Source: Smallanthus sonchifolius
Taxonomy: Eukaryota; Streptophyta; Magnoliopsida; Asterales; Asteraceae
Direction of reading: 5' to 3'
DNA: 64,000 nucleotides
Assembly: GCA_023525975.1 (NCBI GenBank)
Contig: CM042029.1
Coordinates: 85,914,849 to 85,978,848, forward strand
This document shows, piece by piece, positions 1-10,303 of the stretch (its first letter is position 1; each line of letters begins with the position of its first letter). Both the position numbers and the translations under genes were made by a program. The notes beneath the pieces were generated by a model. The model did not search any database, was not told the origin of the DNA, and saw only the letters and a program-made list of their open reading frames with translations.

Positions 1-800
1 GTGGTATAAATATTTTAATGAGTTTATGGTTACTCATGATTTTGCAAGAAGCTCATATGATAGTTGTGTTTATTTTAGAGGGTACAAAAATGAGGCGTTT
101 ATCAATCTATTGTTGTATGTTGATGATATGTTGGTTGCATGTAAAGAGAAAAAGGAGATAAAAGTTGTCAAGAGGTTATTGATGATGGAATTTGAAATGA
201 AGGATCTATGGGAAGCTAAAGTAATCCTAGGCATGGAAATTCAAATGGACAAAAGTCTAAGATAGTTGAAGCTCACTTAGACTTCTTATGTACAGAAAGT
301 ATTGAATAACTATGCAATGGAGGGTTGTAAAGCAGTTAGGACACCTATCCTTTCAAGATTTTCCTAAGACAGATGATGAGCTAATTAATGTATATAGAAG
401 GAATACCTTATGCAAATGTGGTTGGTGGTTCAATGACCTTATGGCCTGCACTAGACCTAATTTGGGCTATGTAGTTAGCTCATTGAGAAGCTGCCAAATG
501 GATCTTAAGGTATTTGAGTGGTACTAAGGATTGGGGATTGACATTTGGTAAAACTGTTGAAAACAGTCACCATATGTTTAAAGGTTTTTGTGGATGCAGA
601 TTATGCCAACGATCTTGAGAAGGGGAGACACATAACGGGCTATGTTTTCAAAGTGCCAGGGTGTGTGGTCAGTTCAAAGGTATAGCTGCAATATGTTGTG
701 ACTTTATCGATAACATAAGCATAGCATGTGGTGTTGACACAAGCAATTAAAGAAGCCTAATGGTTAAAAGGGCTTGTTACTAAGTTAATCCGTACAAAAG
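1..800 (+). pseudogene. Decayed Copia reverse transcriptase / RNase H fragment
   Basis: The frame at 26-265 carries the Copia reverse-transcriptase active-site box LLLYVDDMLVA, followed by the family's FEMKDLWEAKVILGMEI block. After a stop at 263-265 the similarity goes on in other frames: a CTRPNLGYVVSSLR block near 450-495, and an RNase H start (VDADYA type) near 588-605. Several stops and frame changes show that it is dead. The 5' part (gag, protease, integrase) lies outside the window, and I see no convincing LTR after it. Family assignment is firm from YVDD and its surroundings; the lineage (Tork/TNT-like) is a guess. Confidence 0.85.
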
Positions 801-1264
801 GATATGTCTTATAAACTCTTGTTGCACCCATTTCATTAATGATTACAAAGCATTTAAATAGCAAAACAACAGGAAGGAAAAGTTCATAAACAACACATTA
901 AATTAAACAAACAACCCAGTACAAAACCCACAAATAGACTTCATATGCAGCCCATGATCTCCATATAATTGGTTCAACATGACTTCCCGTGTTTTTTTTT
1001 CTTATTACCCGGTCACCTCTTAATCTATTCGACCCATCCGCTTCTGCTCCATAACCCATGACTCGTAAACCGTGACCCATGAACAAACCTGATTAACCCA
1101 ATAATCAAACTTGTTCCAAGATCAAACTTTGTTTTAGACAGCCCTAACTCCCCTTTGATCAAACTTGTTCCAAAAGCCTTCTTCCACCGATCAGGAAAAC
1201 AAAGCCTCCGCCTTTGCCATTTTCTTTCACCTGTCAACGACTCGAATCAAAGAGACCTGCTTTG
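801..1264. other. Unassigned spacer after Copia relic
   Basis: I recognise no gene here. The short open frames on both strands overlap each other and look like chance. The stretch could hold remains of the Copia 3' end, but I could not pair it with a second LTR. Confidence 0.4.
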
Positions 1265-1516
1265 ATTCAGAATCACGATCTCAGTTAAAGCTGCAAGCCC
1301 ACATGTTTTTATCCAAGGATCTCTACATCAATCATTCATATGTCAAGTCATGTTTTGGAATAAAGGAGAAACCGTGCATACAAATATCGGTTTCAGTTAT
1401 AGACATTTTGATGTCATTTTTTCTTTTAACCTTGGAAGGTAAAAAAAAAAGCAGAGTTGAAAAAAATGATTTTCTAGTAACTTTGGGCTAAATTTATCAT
1501 AAGTTGCCACTTTATT
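1265..1516. repeat. Dispersed repeat E, right-hand part (direct copy of 14,551-14,803)
   Basis: From GATTCAGAATCACGATCTC to TTGCCACTTTATT this stretch is nearly identical to 14,551-14,803 in the same orientation. It differs by a few substitutions and A-tract length. The other part of the repeat lies downstream in opposite orientation (1,690-2,320). Confidence 0.75.
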
Positions 1517-2320
1517 AAAACGTAAAACTTACTGGTGGTGAAAGTATTACATAATTTCTTCGTAACGAACCTAACACTTTGTTAATCAGTTCTACAAAGA
1601 GTGAGATTTTTACGTTCAAAGTTGGTTGTTTGGAATTGTTTCAGCTTTAACTGAAACCGTATTTCTCAAATACTATTTCCCTAAAAGACAAACAAACAGT
1701 GTTAACTGATGTGGGTTAACTGGGTTAGAGAGCTCTGTTAACTCTTTACACTGAAACCGCACTTGGGAAGTACGGTTTTAAGGAGTTCTACAATAAACCT
1801 GACAACAGGGGCAAAACTATGAACGGGTCAGGGGCGGCCACGACCCCTGCCGTTTTTTCCGTTAGTAGTGTTAATTTTTCCGTTTTCGTTCGAATTTTTT
1901 TTACATATAGAGTCGGCCCCCGCTCATTTTTTTCCCTAAAGAATTCTTGGCCCCCTCTTATTTTTTATCCTTAAAAATTTCAGTTCAAATTAGTGCTATC
2001 GCCGATTCGCCGCCGCTGCTCCGCATTATAATAGATTATTTTATATTTAAAGTTTTTTATTATTGATTTGTTTGGCCCGACCCGAACATATAACCTGAAA
2101 TATAGCGATAGGAAAAAAGTTTTGGTCTCGTGACTTTCAGCCCCCACTTCTTAGTTTTTCAAGCTCTGCCACTGCATAACAACCAATGATTGGAACCATT
2201 TTACAAAGCTGAAACCGCAATTACAATGTATGGTTCTACCATTTTCCTAATTTTCCATGTTGACTAGTCATTTGCCACTTTATTTTCAAAATATATACCA
2301 TTTTGAAAAAAAATTCGTAT
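1517..2320. repeat. Dispersed repeat E, inverted part, with an inserted GC-richer segment
   Basis: The stretches at about 1,690-1,790 and 2,187-2,320 match 14,275-14,520 in reverse complement (AACCGCACTT / AAGTGCGGTT motifs, then CATTTGCCACTTTATTTTC). Between them, about 1,831-2,173, sits an unrelated segment that begins CAGGGGCGGCCACG and ends CTCTGCCACTG. Those ends are weakly inverted (CAGNGGCNG), like a small hAT-type element, but I see no target duplication. No coding potential. Confidence 0.5.
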
Positions 2321-3190
2321 AAATGTAGTAGTCATTGTCAATTTTTACTATATTTCATCTTCAAATTACTGTTGCATTTCTCATACTCGTTATCGTCAAG
2401 AACATATAGTTATCATTTCATTTTCTTTTAAAAAAACACACAAATATACAAAAATGTAAGTACATATACCTAAAAAAAACTAAACCTTCATGAAAATTCT
2501 CAATTTAAATTTTTGTTTTTTTGGGAAAAAAGTTGGATTTTCTTGTCTAGTTGGGTTTCATATTTCCATGTAAATAAAATAAGGGAAAAATACTAAAAAA
2601 GACAATTGATCAAGAAAATACTTAAAAATAGACATTCATATTTAGCCTACTATTTCATGGACATTGGTCATGACAGACGACTAAACTAGCCGGCTAAAAT
2701 TTCCGTGCCAACATTCCATTTGTCAGGGTACGAGCCAATAAGCATGTGACACGTGGCATGCTTAGCCGTCTTAATAAACAGTTTTAGCCGTCTAATGCAT
2801 TTAACCGTCTAAATAAACAGTTATAGCCGTCTATTAGACGGCTTAGCCTCCGAAATAGCCGTCTAATAAACGGCTATAAATGTTTATTTAGACGGCTAAA
2901 TGCATTAGACGGCTAAAACTGTTTATTTAGACGGCTAGCCTGCCATGTGTCGCTATATTATTGGTTCGTACTCTGACAAATGGAATCTTGGCACGAAATT
3001 TTTAGCCGGCTAGCTTAGCCGTCTTTAGCCGACTGTCATGACCAATGTCCATGAAATAGTAGGCTAAATATGAATGTCTATTTTTGATAATATTCCTGAT
3101 CAAATGTCCATTTTCGTATTTTTCCCATAAAATAACCCATCCAATAGGACTTTTCATGGCGGTTTACCATTGGAGATTATGCATTCATGA
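2321..3190. repeat. Truncated copy of the ~370-bp GTAGTAGTCATTGTC repeat, split by a MITE
   Basis: From GTATAAATGTAGTAGTCATT to GCATTCATGAGTTG this is a diverged copy of the block also seen at 9,160, 11,900, 14,815, 30,665, 51,025 and 54,008. The MITE at 2,583-3,126 interrupts it. Outside the MITE it aligns with the other copies, which supply the empty site. No reading frame is kept across copies. Confidence 0.8.
2583..3126. mobile_element. Mutator-type MITE, 544 bp, 9-bp target duplication ATAAAATAA
   Basis: The ends are inverted: GGGAAAAATAC at the left and GTATTTTTCCC at the right, with similarity continuing inward (GACAATTGATCA / TGATCAAATGTCC). The direct repeat ATAAAATAA flanks it at 2,574-2,582 and 3,127-3,135. 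Related copies at 9,410 and 15,060 read straight through AAATAAAACAACCCATCC, so the insertion is proved by empty sites. The interior is a large foldback built from TTTAGCCGTCTAAT and its complement repeated many times. Nine-base duplications are typical of Mutator superfamily elements. No transposase is encoded, so it must be mobilised in trans. Confidence 0.88.
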
Positions 3191-3536
3191 GTTGTTCAAG
3201 TAAGATATGAGTAGCTAATGGGGTTAGTAGCCTATTGGTAGAGGAAAATCATCTAAGAACATTAAGAATTGAAGAGATTATGGGTTCAAGTCTCACTCAT
3301 ATAGGAATAAAGATTATGATATCCACGTATTTGGTTATAAATATTAGTAAACTTATGATATTTGACATATATATAATCTCTCAATAATTAACTTATGTAT
3401 AATAGTGTTATTCACCGGTAGTACTCATCACAACTATTAGGTCTGTATAGTTGTACTAGCACACCGTGAGCAACAATGCGGGGTGGCGAGACAGTCGTGC
3501 AACGCTACATATCAGAAACTTTTAATGCGGGGTGGC
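3191..3536. other. Spacer with no recognised feature
   Basis: AT-rich, with no frame worth reporting. A short imperfect direct repeat, AATGCGGGGTGGCGAG, occurs at 3,475-3,490 and 3,523-3,538, just before the LTR-like sequence. Confidence 0.4.
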
Positions 3537-3910
3537 GAGTTATGATTGCATTAGTTGCAAACTTAACTCACTGAGTTATGAGTTGTCATAAATTGCGAAT
3601 TAAGTCTCTAGCCTATATAAACAAGGCTTGGGTTACTAGTTTGTTACAATTGAGAAATCGCACATGCAAACACACTCTGTTCCAGATTTCTGGCATTCTC
3701 TAAGCTTCGCGCTCTTGTTTCTGGTATAGTGTCGGGTGCTAGGCTAATCCCGACAGTACTTCCTGCTTCGGCTGTTGTACCCTAGTAGACAGACGGGTTC
3801 ACCTGTTTGTTTCTATAATCAATATTCATTTAGTTTTTTTGTAATTTTTATCAATGTCTTGTAATCCTATTATTCTGTAATAAAAGTTATGTTTTATTTT
3901 TTATTTATGT
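3537..3910 (+). repeat. Left LTR of gag-only element
   Basis: Direct repeat of 6,614-7,090. It holds a TATATAAA-like box (CCTATATAAACAAGG, 3,613-3,627), where the right LTR reads CCTATAAAAACAAGG. Both are plausible TATA boxes for plus-strand transcription. Ends are approximate. Confidence 0.65.
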
Positions 3911-4129
3911 GAGTGGTTTACCTACAAGCTTAAAACATATTTTTAAAACATCAACCGTTCACTGTTTTAAAATTTTTATTTTGGATTACAATTAGTGTTT
4001 GAAAATTTTTCTGTAAAGTTTGTTATTTGGTTTTCTGTAAACCAAATTATTATGTCATCTAATTATTTATGTTTCTTGTTTCAGAAATGGCCTCATTTTT
4101 GCAGGAGCCTCATCCACTATTATGGGGTC

Positions 4130-6560
4130 TGTTACCATGGGACCATTAGTTGGTACCCAAGCAGCCTATACTGTTGCCAATCATGCTGAAAAACGAGAAA
4201 CGTTTTCTGGTTTGAACTTCAAAAGGTGACAGCAAAAGATGCTCTTTTACTTGATCACCCTAAACCTTGCGAGGTTTTTTACTAAGTCTCCCCCTCAACT
4301 TGCTGAGGGTGTTGATGCTCAAGTTGTCACTGCAATAGATGCATGGAAGCACTTTAAGTACTTGATCGCGGTGTCAAGGTCAATCAAAAACACTTATAAA
4401 AACTACTACTTAGCTATCTTAGACCGTAGACAGTGAAGTAGGGTTGTCGAATTCACAGGAATCAGTGAAAAGTTTAATTGCTCAGTTTAGTAAATTATGT
4501 TGATTAAAATTCAAATTAAATAAAGAATGTAACCTCCTCCAAACTTCAGGTTCTAGGTTAGACATAAAATTCAGTTATTCAATTTAGACACCACATAGAC
4601 ATAATGTTAAAAAATCAGTTGAAATAGTAATTAGAGACAGGTTGTTGTCAACAAACCTAATATATAACTGGGTTTTGTCATAAACTAGTATAATCCAATC
4701 ACCCAATTTACTAGTGTCAAGTTAACCCCCTTTAGTCACCCAACCCGTTTCTAGGTTTTGTCATTAACCGAACGCGATTGTAAAGAAAGAACTCAAAACA
4801 CAAAAATAAATTGCTTCAATCAACCAGTACATCAGTCTGTTATGTTATTGTCAGAAACTAAACATACAAACAACTGAATTAAATATAAAACCTATATCAA
4901 CCATCCGAATAAAGGAAGCCACATGTTATTTAGCCGCTCATACCAGGTTGTGTGCAAAACCACTTCCAAGAACTTGTCATCACCTTCTTCCGTCAAAAGC
5001 ACCCCCCTCGTGACACGTGCCAACTCCAAAATAACCCAAAATTGTCGTGATATTCCAGCCGTCCCCTTTTCATGTTCTTTTCTCCTTCTTGGTCAACGCA
5101 GCACCCCCAAAAAGAAACGGGCCTTGTGCCCTTCTGATTCTCTAGCCCAGCATGTTAATCCAATAATTTTGAGTGAATTAATCAATTTGACTTTACCAAA
5201 TTCACGCAAGTTCCTGTTAAGATTTTAGAATCATGAATTAACTTAAATTCAATTAACTTTTGTTTATTTGATATTAGTTTAGAACCCGTGTACTAAATAT
5301 AGGGTGAATAGTACAAACACGTAAAATTGTTAAAATTTTTATGTATATATTTTACATGTGTAAAAATATATTACATATACTAAGCCACTAAGGATAGAAT
5401 ACAAAATTAAAAATATGTAAAAATTAATATATAACTGGGTTTCAAAAATATGTTAATTAATATTTAATATAATTTGACTTTATTTACTATTTTATTAAAA
5501 ATAAATGTATTAGATTTAAAAGATTTTTATAATAAGAGATAATTTAAAATAAATGTGTTTTATTTGTATAATTACTATTTTATTTAAAAATATATTATTA
5601 TTAAAACATAGATATGAATTTAACAAGAGAGATAAGCAGAAAAAAATGATGAGGATGAATGTGGAGCCGACACGTGGCATCGAAAAACCTTTATTTATTA
5701 TATAATATAGATTTAACATTTTCTAATTTAATTTATATCAACTTTAAATTATTGTTTTTAACCTATAATATATAAAACACATAAAATATAAAAACAATGT
5801 AAAATAAATAGTTTCTCATGTAACTCGGGTTAAAAACATATTATTATACACAATTAGCAAGGGTCAATCAACCACTCATTAGTACTTGTGTCACAACTAT
5901 GTGTTGAATGGCCTTCAAGATGCACTATACAATGTATAATGCAAGATAACAACAACTAAAGAATTGTGGGATTCATTGGAATGCAAGTATAAAACTGAAG
6001 ATGCTGGGACTGATCAGTTTTAGTGGATAGGTTTTTTGACTATAAAATGGTTGACACTAAAACTGTAATTAACCAAGTTTAAGAATTACAAAATAGTACT
6101 TGGGGATATTCTCCCCGAGGGAATGACTCTTAGTAAGACATTTCAAGTGGTTGTCATGATTGCGAAATTACCCCGCATTTAGGTTGGTTTCAAGAATTAC
6201 CTTAAGCATAAGCGAAAGGAAATGTCTGTTGAGGACCTTGTGTTTCGTCTTCGAATTGAGGAAGAGAATAGGTTTGCTCTAAAGGGACCCCAAGTGGAAG
6301 GTTCTGCAAAAGCCAATCTTGTGGAACATGGTCAATCTTCAAGGGAGGCTTAAAGTGTACAAAAACAACAAGCCTAATGACAAGGGCAAGGGAAAGGGCA
6401 AGTTTGTGGACCTTGGACCAAGGAAGGGTGGTGTCAAAAATAAGGTGGCTTCTTTTAAAGGGAAGTGTTACAATTTTGGTGAATCGGGTCACCATGCTGA
6501 CAAATGTAAGCAACCTAAACAAGAGATAGCTCCGAGAGTTCGCGGGTTTAGGTCTGGTTC
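4130..6560 (+). pseudogene. Copia gag relic, split by a 1.5-kb insertion, ending in a damaged zinc knuckle
   Basis: The first part (about 4,140-4,364) carries the gag motif FSGLNFKR, a stop where the family has tryptophan (TGA at 4,227-4,229), then MLFYLITLNLARF and AWKHF. Coding similarity stops at 4,364 and resumes at 5,889 with the YVLNGLQDALY-type block. It then passes through several frame changes to the basic GKGKGKF stretch (6,379-6,402) and the knuckle CYNFGESGHHADKC (6,468-6,509). Its second cysteine has become phenylalanine, so zinc binding would be lost. Family gag proteins bind RNA and form virus-like particles in the cytoplasm; this copy cannot. No pol follows. Confidence 0.82.
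4365..5880. mobile_element. Unclassified 1,516-bp insertion in gag, 8-bp direct repeat AGTACTTG
   Basis: AGTACTTG flanks the segment at 4,357-4,364 and 5,881-5,888, and the gag similarity continues across when it is removed. An 8-bp duplication suggests a hAT-type element, but the ends (ATCGCGGTG... and ...CCACTCATT) are not inverted repeats, so the class is open. Near both ends is AAGG(G)TCAATCAA in direct orientation (about 4,376 and 5,859). The interior is AT-rich, with a GC-richer stretch at 4,920-5,160. I see no transposase. Confidence 0.65.
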
Positions 6561-6613
6561 AAGCTCTTCCAGTTGTGAGAGACTGTTCGAATTCATCAGT
6601 TGCATATAACTCC

Positions 6614-7090
6614 GAGAGTTATGATTGCATTAGTTGCAAACTTAACTCACTGAGTTATGAGTTGCCATAAATTGAGAATTAAGTCTCTAGCCTATAAAAA
6701 CAAGGTTTGAGTTCCTGGTTTGATGCAATTGAGAAATCGCACAAGCAAACACCCCCTGTTCCAGAAGAATTTCCGGCATTCTCTAAGCTTCGCGCTCTTG
6801 TTTCAGGTATAGTGTCGGGTGCTAGGCTAATCCCGGCAGTACTTTCTGCTTCGACTGTTGTATCCTGAGAGACATACGGGTTTACCTGGGTGGTCCGAAA
6901 TCAGTTTTATGGGACCTCTATTTAAAAGAAATCCTCAGCCTCTACCCGGATTTTAGTTTCTTTCTGTTTCGGTTTTCATTTTTTTGTTTGTTTATGTAAT
7001 CAATATTCATTTAGTTTTTTGTAATTTTTATTATTATATTGTAATCCTATTATTCTGTAATAAAAGTTATGTTTTATTTTTTATTTATAT
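6614..7090 (+). repeat. Right LTR of gag-only element
   Basis: Direct repeat of 3,537-3,910, with an extra internal stretch at about 6,890-6,990. Shares the run GTAATCCTATTATTCTGTAA near its 3' side. Ends are approximate. Confidence 0.65.
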
Positions 7091-7946
7091 GGATTGTTGT
7101 CCTACAAGGCAAAGCTCTTCATTTCACTTTCTCTCAAAATTCGACTTGGTACATGGAAGAAGTTGAATTTCATGACATAAAATATAATTGTGAGTGACAA
7201 TATACAATTTCTGAAGACAAAAGCAAGTTGGAAACATCCTTAGATCACTATAGGTAAGTGGTCGACTTCTATCCTCATAAGGGTTCTGATCCTCCTCTTT
7301 GAGTACCAAGTTCAAATTGGTAAGTCCTTTTGAGATTTGGATACTTTTATAAGAAAAATCAGATTAAATGAAGATTTGGTGACATGCATGTAATCTAAGT
7401 ATTTTTGATGTTCTAATTTGTTTCGATCAAATTTGGTAAGGTGTTAAAATCACGTCAAAAAATTGGCCACAATGCTGATTTTCCCAAAGCACGGTGGTGC
7501 GCCAAAAGCGCATAGCCATGCGGCTCTATGATGTCGTTGATTTGCTAGTTACCAAAGATTGTTTCCGTGCGAACCGGTAACCGAGATCGGCATGTGCATA
7601 CAGTGCCTTTATGGTCGTGCGCAATCACCAAAAACTCAAAATTTGCAGATTTAAACCCTAAACGTTTTAGACTTGGTTTGAATCACTGGAGTTAATTAGT
7701 TTAAATTGTTGAGAATTATGTGTGGGGTCAAGTTAGAACCTAAAGTTTGGTTACTCGTCTAAATAGGTTCATGAGTGAATGTAATGAGTGAGCCGGTTAC
7801 ATTTGCATGTGGTTATTACGCTTGGCTAAGTTGAGTTCTTCTAAACCTTTTCAAACTGGGATGTATGTGGAGTTTAACAGTTTGTGATTAAGCATGAGGA
7901 AATATCTAGAATTGAATATCAATGTGGTAGATAATAATGTTTAATA
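7091..7946. other. Spacer with no recognised gene
   Basis: Short, overlapping open frames only. The GC-richer middle (7,480-7,640) shows no motif I know. It may be old LTR or leader sequence of another retroelement, but I could not pair it with anything in the window. Confidence 0.35.
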
Positions 7947-8468
7947 ATGCAAGTTTGTATTTGAAAAGAGTATATATAAGTCTTCCTAAACAAGCTTTAT
8001 GTTGTGAGTTTTTTCAATTCCCGATGTGCCGTGTATGCTTTCGATTGGTTTCGTCCTCACGCTTTATGCTTTGCGATGGAAATAACTCAAGTGTGCTTTT
8101 GTTATGTTGTAGCACCCCCTTACGTTTTCAATTGGCTTAAGGACCAGAATGGTACATGTTAGTGTAGTTATTATCTATGTTAATATACTATTAAAGATGA
8201 TGCTGAGTTTATGCAAGTTTGTATTTGAAAAGAGTATATATAAGTCTTCCTAAACAAGCTTTATGTTGTGAGTTTTTTCAATTCCCGATGTGCCGTGTAT
8301 GCTTTCGATTGGTTTCGTCCGGACTCTTTATGCTTTGCGATGGAAATAACTCAAGTGTGCTTTTGTTATGTTGTAGGACCCCCTTATGTTTTCAATTGGC
8401 TTAAGGACCAGAATGGTACATGTTAGTGTAGTTATTATCTATATACTATTAAAGATGATGCTGAGTTT
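7947..8468. repeat. Tandem duplication, two copies of about 264 bp
   Basis: ATGCAAGTTTGTATTTGAAA starts at 7,947 and again at 8,211. The two units differ by a handful of substitutions and a small gap near the end. Both contain a similar frame of about 60 codons, which I take as a by-product of the recent duplication. A third, diverged relative of the end of the unit starts unit 2 at about 12,750. Confidence 0.85.
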
Positions 8469-8772
8469 AATGTGTTTTGAAATGTGTCGAATTATAGAGT
8501 AATCAACATTGTTTTGAACAAATTTTCTTTTAAATTTTTAGCACACATATAAGGTGTTCATTACTTGGACCTAGATGGCTAGTAGTTTATGGTATTCCAT
8601 TGCGATTTTTTGATGAGCAAGTTGACATGAAGATTCATAATTTTGAAGGCTTCTTATATGCAATAAGTCATGTTATGTAGTGAAATTACTTAGTCGTGTT
8701 GTTCAATGACTTTAGTCTTTTGAACTTTGTAACATAATTTAGTTTACCTAGCTAATGAAATGACTTTTGTAA

Positions 8773-8838
8773 GCATCTATATCACGTATTATCTGTATCA
8801 ATTGTAAGCATCTATATCACGTATTATCTGTATCAATC
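8773..8838. repeat. 33-bp tandem duplication
   Basis: The unit beginning TGTAAGCATCTATATCACG occurs twice head to tail. Unit 3 has it once (50,668-50,701), so this is a change private to unit 1. Confidence 0.85.
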
Positions 8839-9149
8839 AGTCACGGTGAACCTGGTCTGGGCGGGATATGACAACTTACTTGCACGTTAGTTTCATGTTA
8901 GCAATATATTCCGACTTTTGTGCACATACATATATATATTTGTGTTATTACACAGTGTGGACTATACACAGGACACGGGTGGGTCAACTCAAACAGGAAG
9001 AACTATACTTGGTCATTATGGTTTCATGAAGAGAGTTATGATATGAAATAAGTTGTAGTGGTTTGATGAATTTAAGAAATAGTCATGGATGGAGCCGGTA
9101 GAATATGTTACAACTCTTCATTACCACTACTATCTCATAAAGTTTTATC

Positions 9150-9520
9150 GTTTTTCTACCAGTATAAATGTAGTAGTCATTGTCAATTTTAACTATATTT
9201 CATCTTCAAATTCTTCTTGCATTTCTCCTACTCGTTGTCGTCAAGAACATATACTTGTTGATCCATTTTCTTTTAAACCAACACACAAATATACAAGAAT
9301 GTAAGTACCTAAAAAAACTAAACCTTCATGAAAACTCGCAATTTATTTATTTTTGTTATTTTTAAAAAAAAGTTGGATTTTCGTGTCTAGTTGGGTTTCA
9401 TATTTGCAAGTAAATAAAACAACCCATCCAATAGGACTTTCATCTTCCGGTACCATATACGGTTTACCATAGGAGATTGTGCATTCATGAGTTGAAATCC
9501 CATCAAAGGATAACTCTCAT
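9150..9520. repeat. ~370-bp block, copy in A1
   Basis: From AGTATAAATGTAGTAGTCATT to CATCAAAGGATAACTCT. It is one of seven copies, and occurs in both A and B blocks, so it was duplicated before the segmental units formed. Function unknown. Confidence 0.8.
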
Positions 9521-10033
9521 GGCTATATGCAGTTTAAAAAGAACTCATAACAAGAAATAATATGTACTCATTTTGTAGCTCATATGCTCACTCTCGGATG
9601 GAGACCTAACTAATGTTTAAAAGTATATGAGATTTTACTAAATCAATACATCATACATTTGGTTATTTCTAAAGTGACAAGAATTCGATGTCCAAATGTC
9701 ATGGAAACAACATTCCTCCACTAGTTTTGCTTATAACACAGGGTTGATTGATGTGTATATTGTTGGTTTTAAATAGTTTCTGCCGTCATAATGCATTGAT
9801 GCTTTTATATAACATCACTAAACCCAACTGTTCTGATAAGATATGAGTAGAACTAATTAGACGACTATTTGGTTTCTTATGATCATCTAACAAAACGATA
9901 AATGAGTTCTGTTTTCAAACATTTTTTTGTTGACATCAATTGGAACCCAACAACAAATTTTTTAACTGAAGTACTTAGAATATCACTTACACATTTTAAA
10001 ATCAATGTCAAACACTTGTGCTTTCCTATTTGT

Positions 10034-10126
10034 CAAGTGACCCTTGGAGTTCCCCCAAACACTTCAGTAAAAAGTTCTAATAAAACATCTCAGTGAAGTG
10101 TTCGGAGGATCCCTTAGGGACACTCG
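10034..10126 (-). ncRNA. MIR395: MIR395 microRNA precursor, A-type, copy 1
   Basis: Read on minus, the 3' arm at 10,047-10,067 is a 21-mer that starts CTGAAGTGTT and ends GGGGGAACTC. As far as I know this is the sequence of mature plant miR395a/d/e. The 5' arm (10,091-10,113, minus GGGATCCTCCGAACACTTC...) pairs with it almost throughout, with one A-A mismatch and G-U pairs. The stem extends to AGTG/CACT at 10,036-10,039 and 10,121-10,124, closing a loop of about 23 nt. miR395 guides AGO1 to cut mRNAs of ATP sulfurylases and the sulfate transporter SULTR2;1, and rises when sulfate is short. A TATA box and a GAGAC core lie just upstream. The opposite strand would put the complement on the 5' arm, which fits no known family. 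Confidence 0.9.
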
Positions 10127-10199
10127 GCTTTTCCTTTCATCTGTATTCCTTTTGTAGTCACTTGAAGTGTTATATTATAAACATTTGCTTAGTTTTACG

Positions 10200-10303
10200 T
10201 ATATATAGACGAGTTATGGGAAGCTTCTGATCCATGGACGCATGAGAAGCGTGAACATGGTTGGCAATGAGTCTCTATTAGGAGAGTGGTATTCATGTTC
10301 ACG
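10200..10303 (-). promoter_or_regulatory. Proximal promoter of MIR395 copy 1: TATA box, GAGAC core, inverted repeat
   Basis: On minus: TATATATA at 10,200-10,207, about 76 nt before the hairpin. Farther upstream is GAGAC (plus GTCTC, 10,271-10,275), the core of the sulfur-response element reported for a sulfate transporter promoter. It lies between perfect 10-base arms CGTGAACATG (10,250-10,259) and CATGTTCACG (10,294-10,303). All three parts recur at the D-type copies although the surrounding sequence has diverged. Function is inferred from position and conservation. Confidence 0.6.

Larger units (their letters stand above)
3537..7090 (+). mobile_element. Non-autonomous gag-only Copia-type retroelement (TR-GAG-like)
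   Basis: Two direct repeats, about 3,537-3,910 and 6,614-7,090, share GTTATGATTGCATTAG, TAAGCTTCGCGCTCTTG, GTGTCGGGTGCTAGGCTAAT and GTAATCCTATTATTCTG, and behave as LTRs. The right one holds about 100 bases missing from the left (6,890-6,990). Between them lies only a gag relic ending in a zinc knuckle; no protease, integrase or reverse transcriptase is detectable before the second LTR. That is the layout of gag-only LTR elements. Exact LTR termini (TG...CA) and target duplication were not resolved, and both LTRs are well diverged, so it is old. Confidence 0.7.

Noticed and set aside
1831..2173. hAT-type element with ends CAGGGGCGG / GCCACTG
   Set aside because: Ends are only weakly inverted and no 8-bp duplication is present, so it is mentioned only within the repeat.
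7937..8404. Two similar ~60-codon plus-strand frames as a small duplicated gene
   Set aside because: They come from the 264-bp tandem repeat; no start context, no known domain, and no conservation in the third relative near 12,750.
10036..10124. MIR395-like hairpins could be read from the plus strand as a new miRNA family
   Set aside because: On plus, the conserved 21-mer would be the complement of miR395 on the 5' arm. Known precursors have it on the 3' arm as on minus, and TATA boxes lie in minus orientation.
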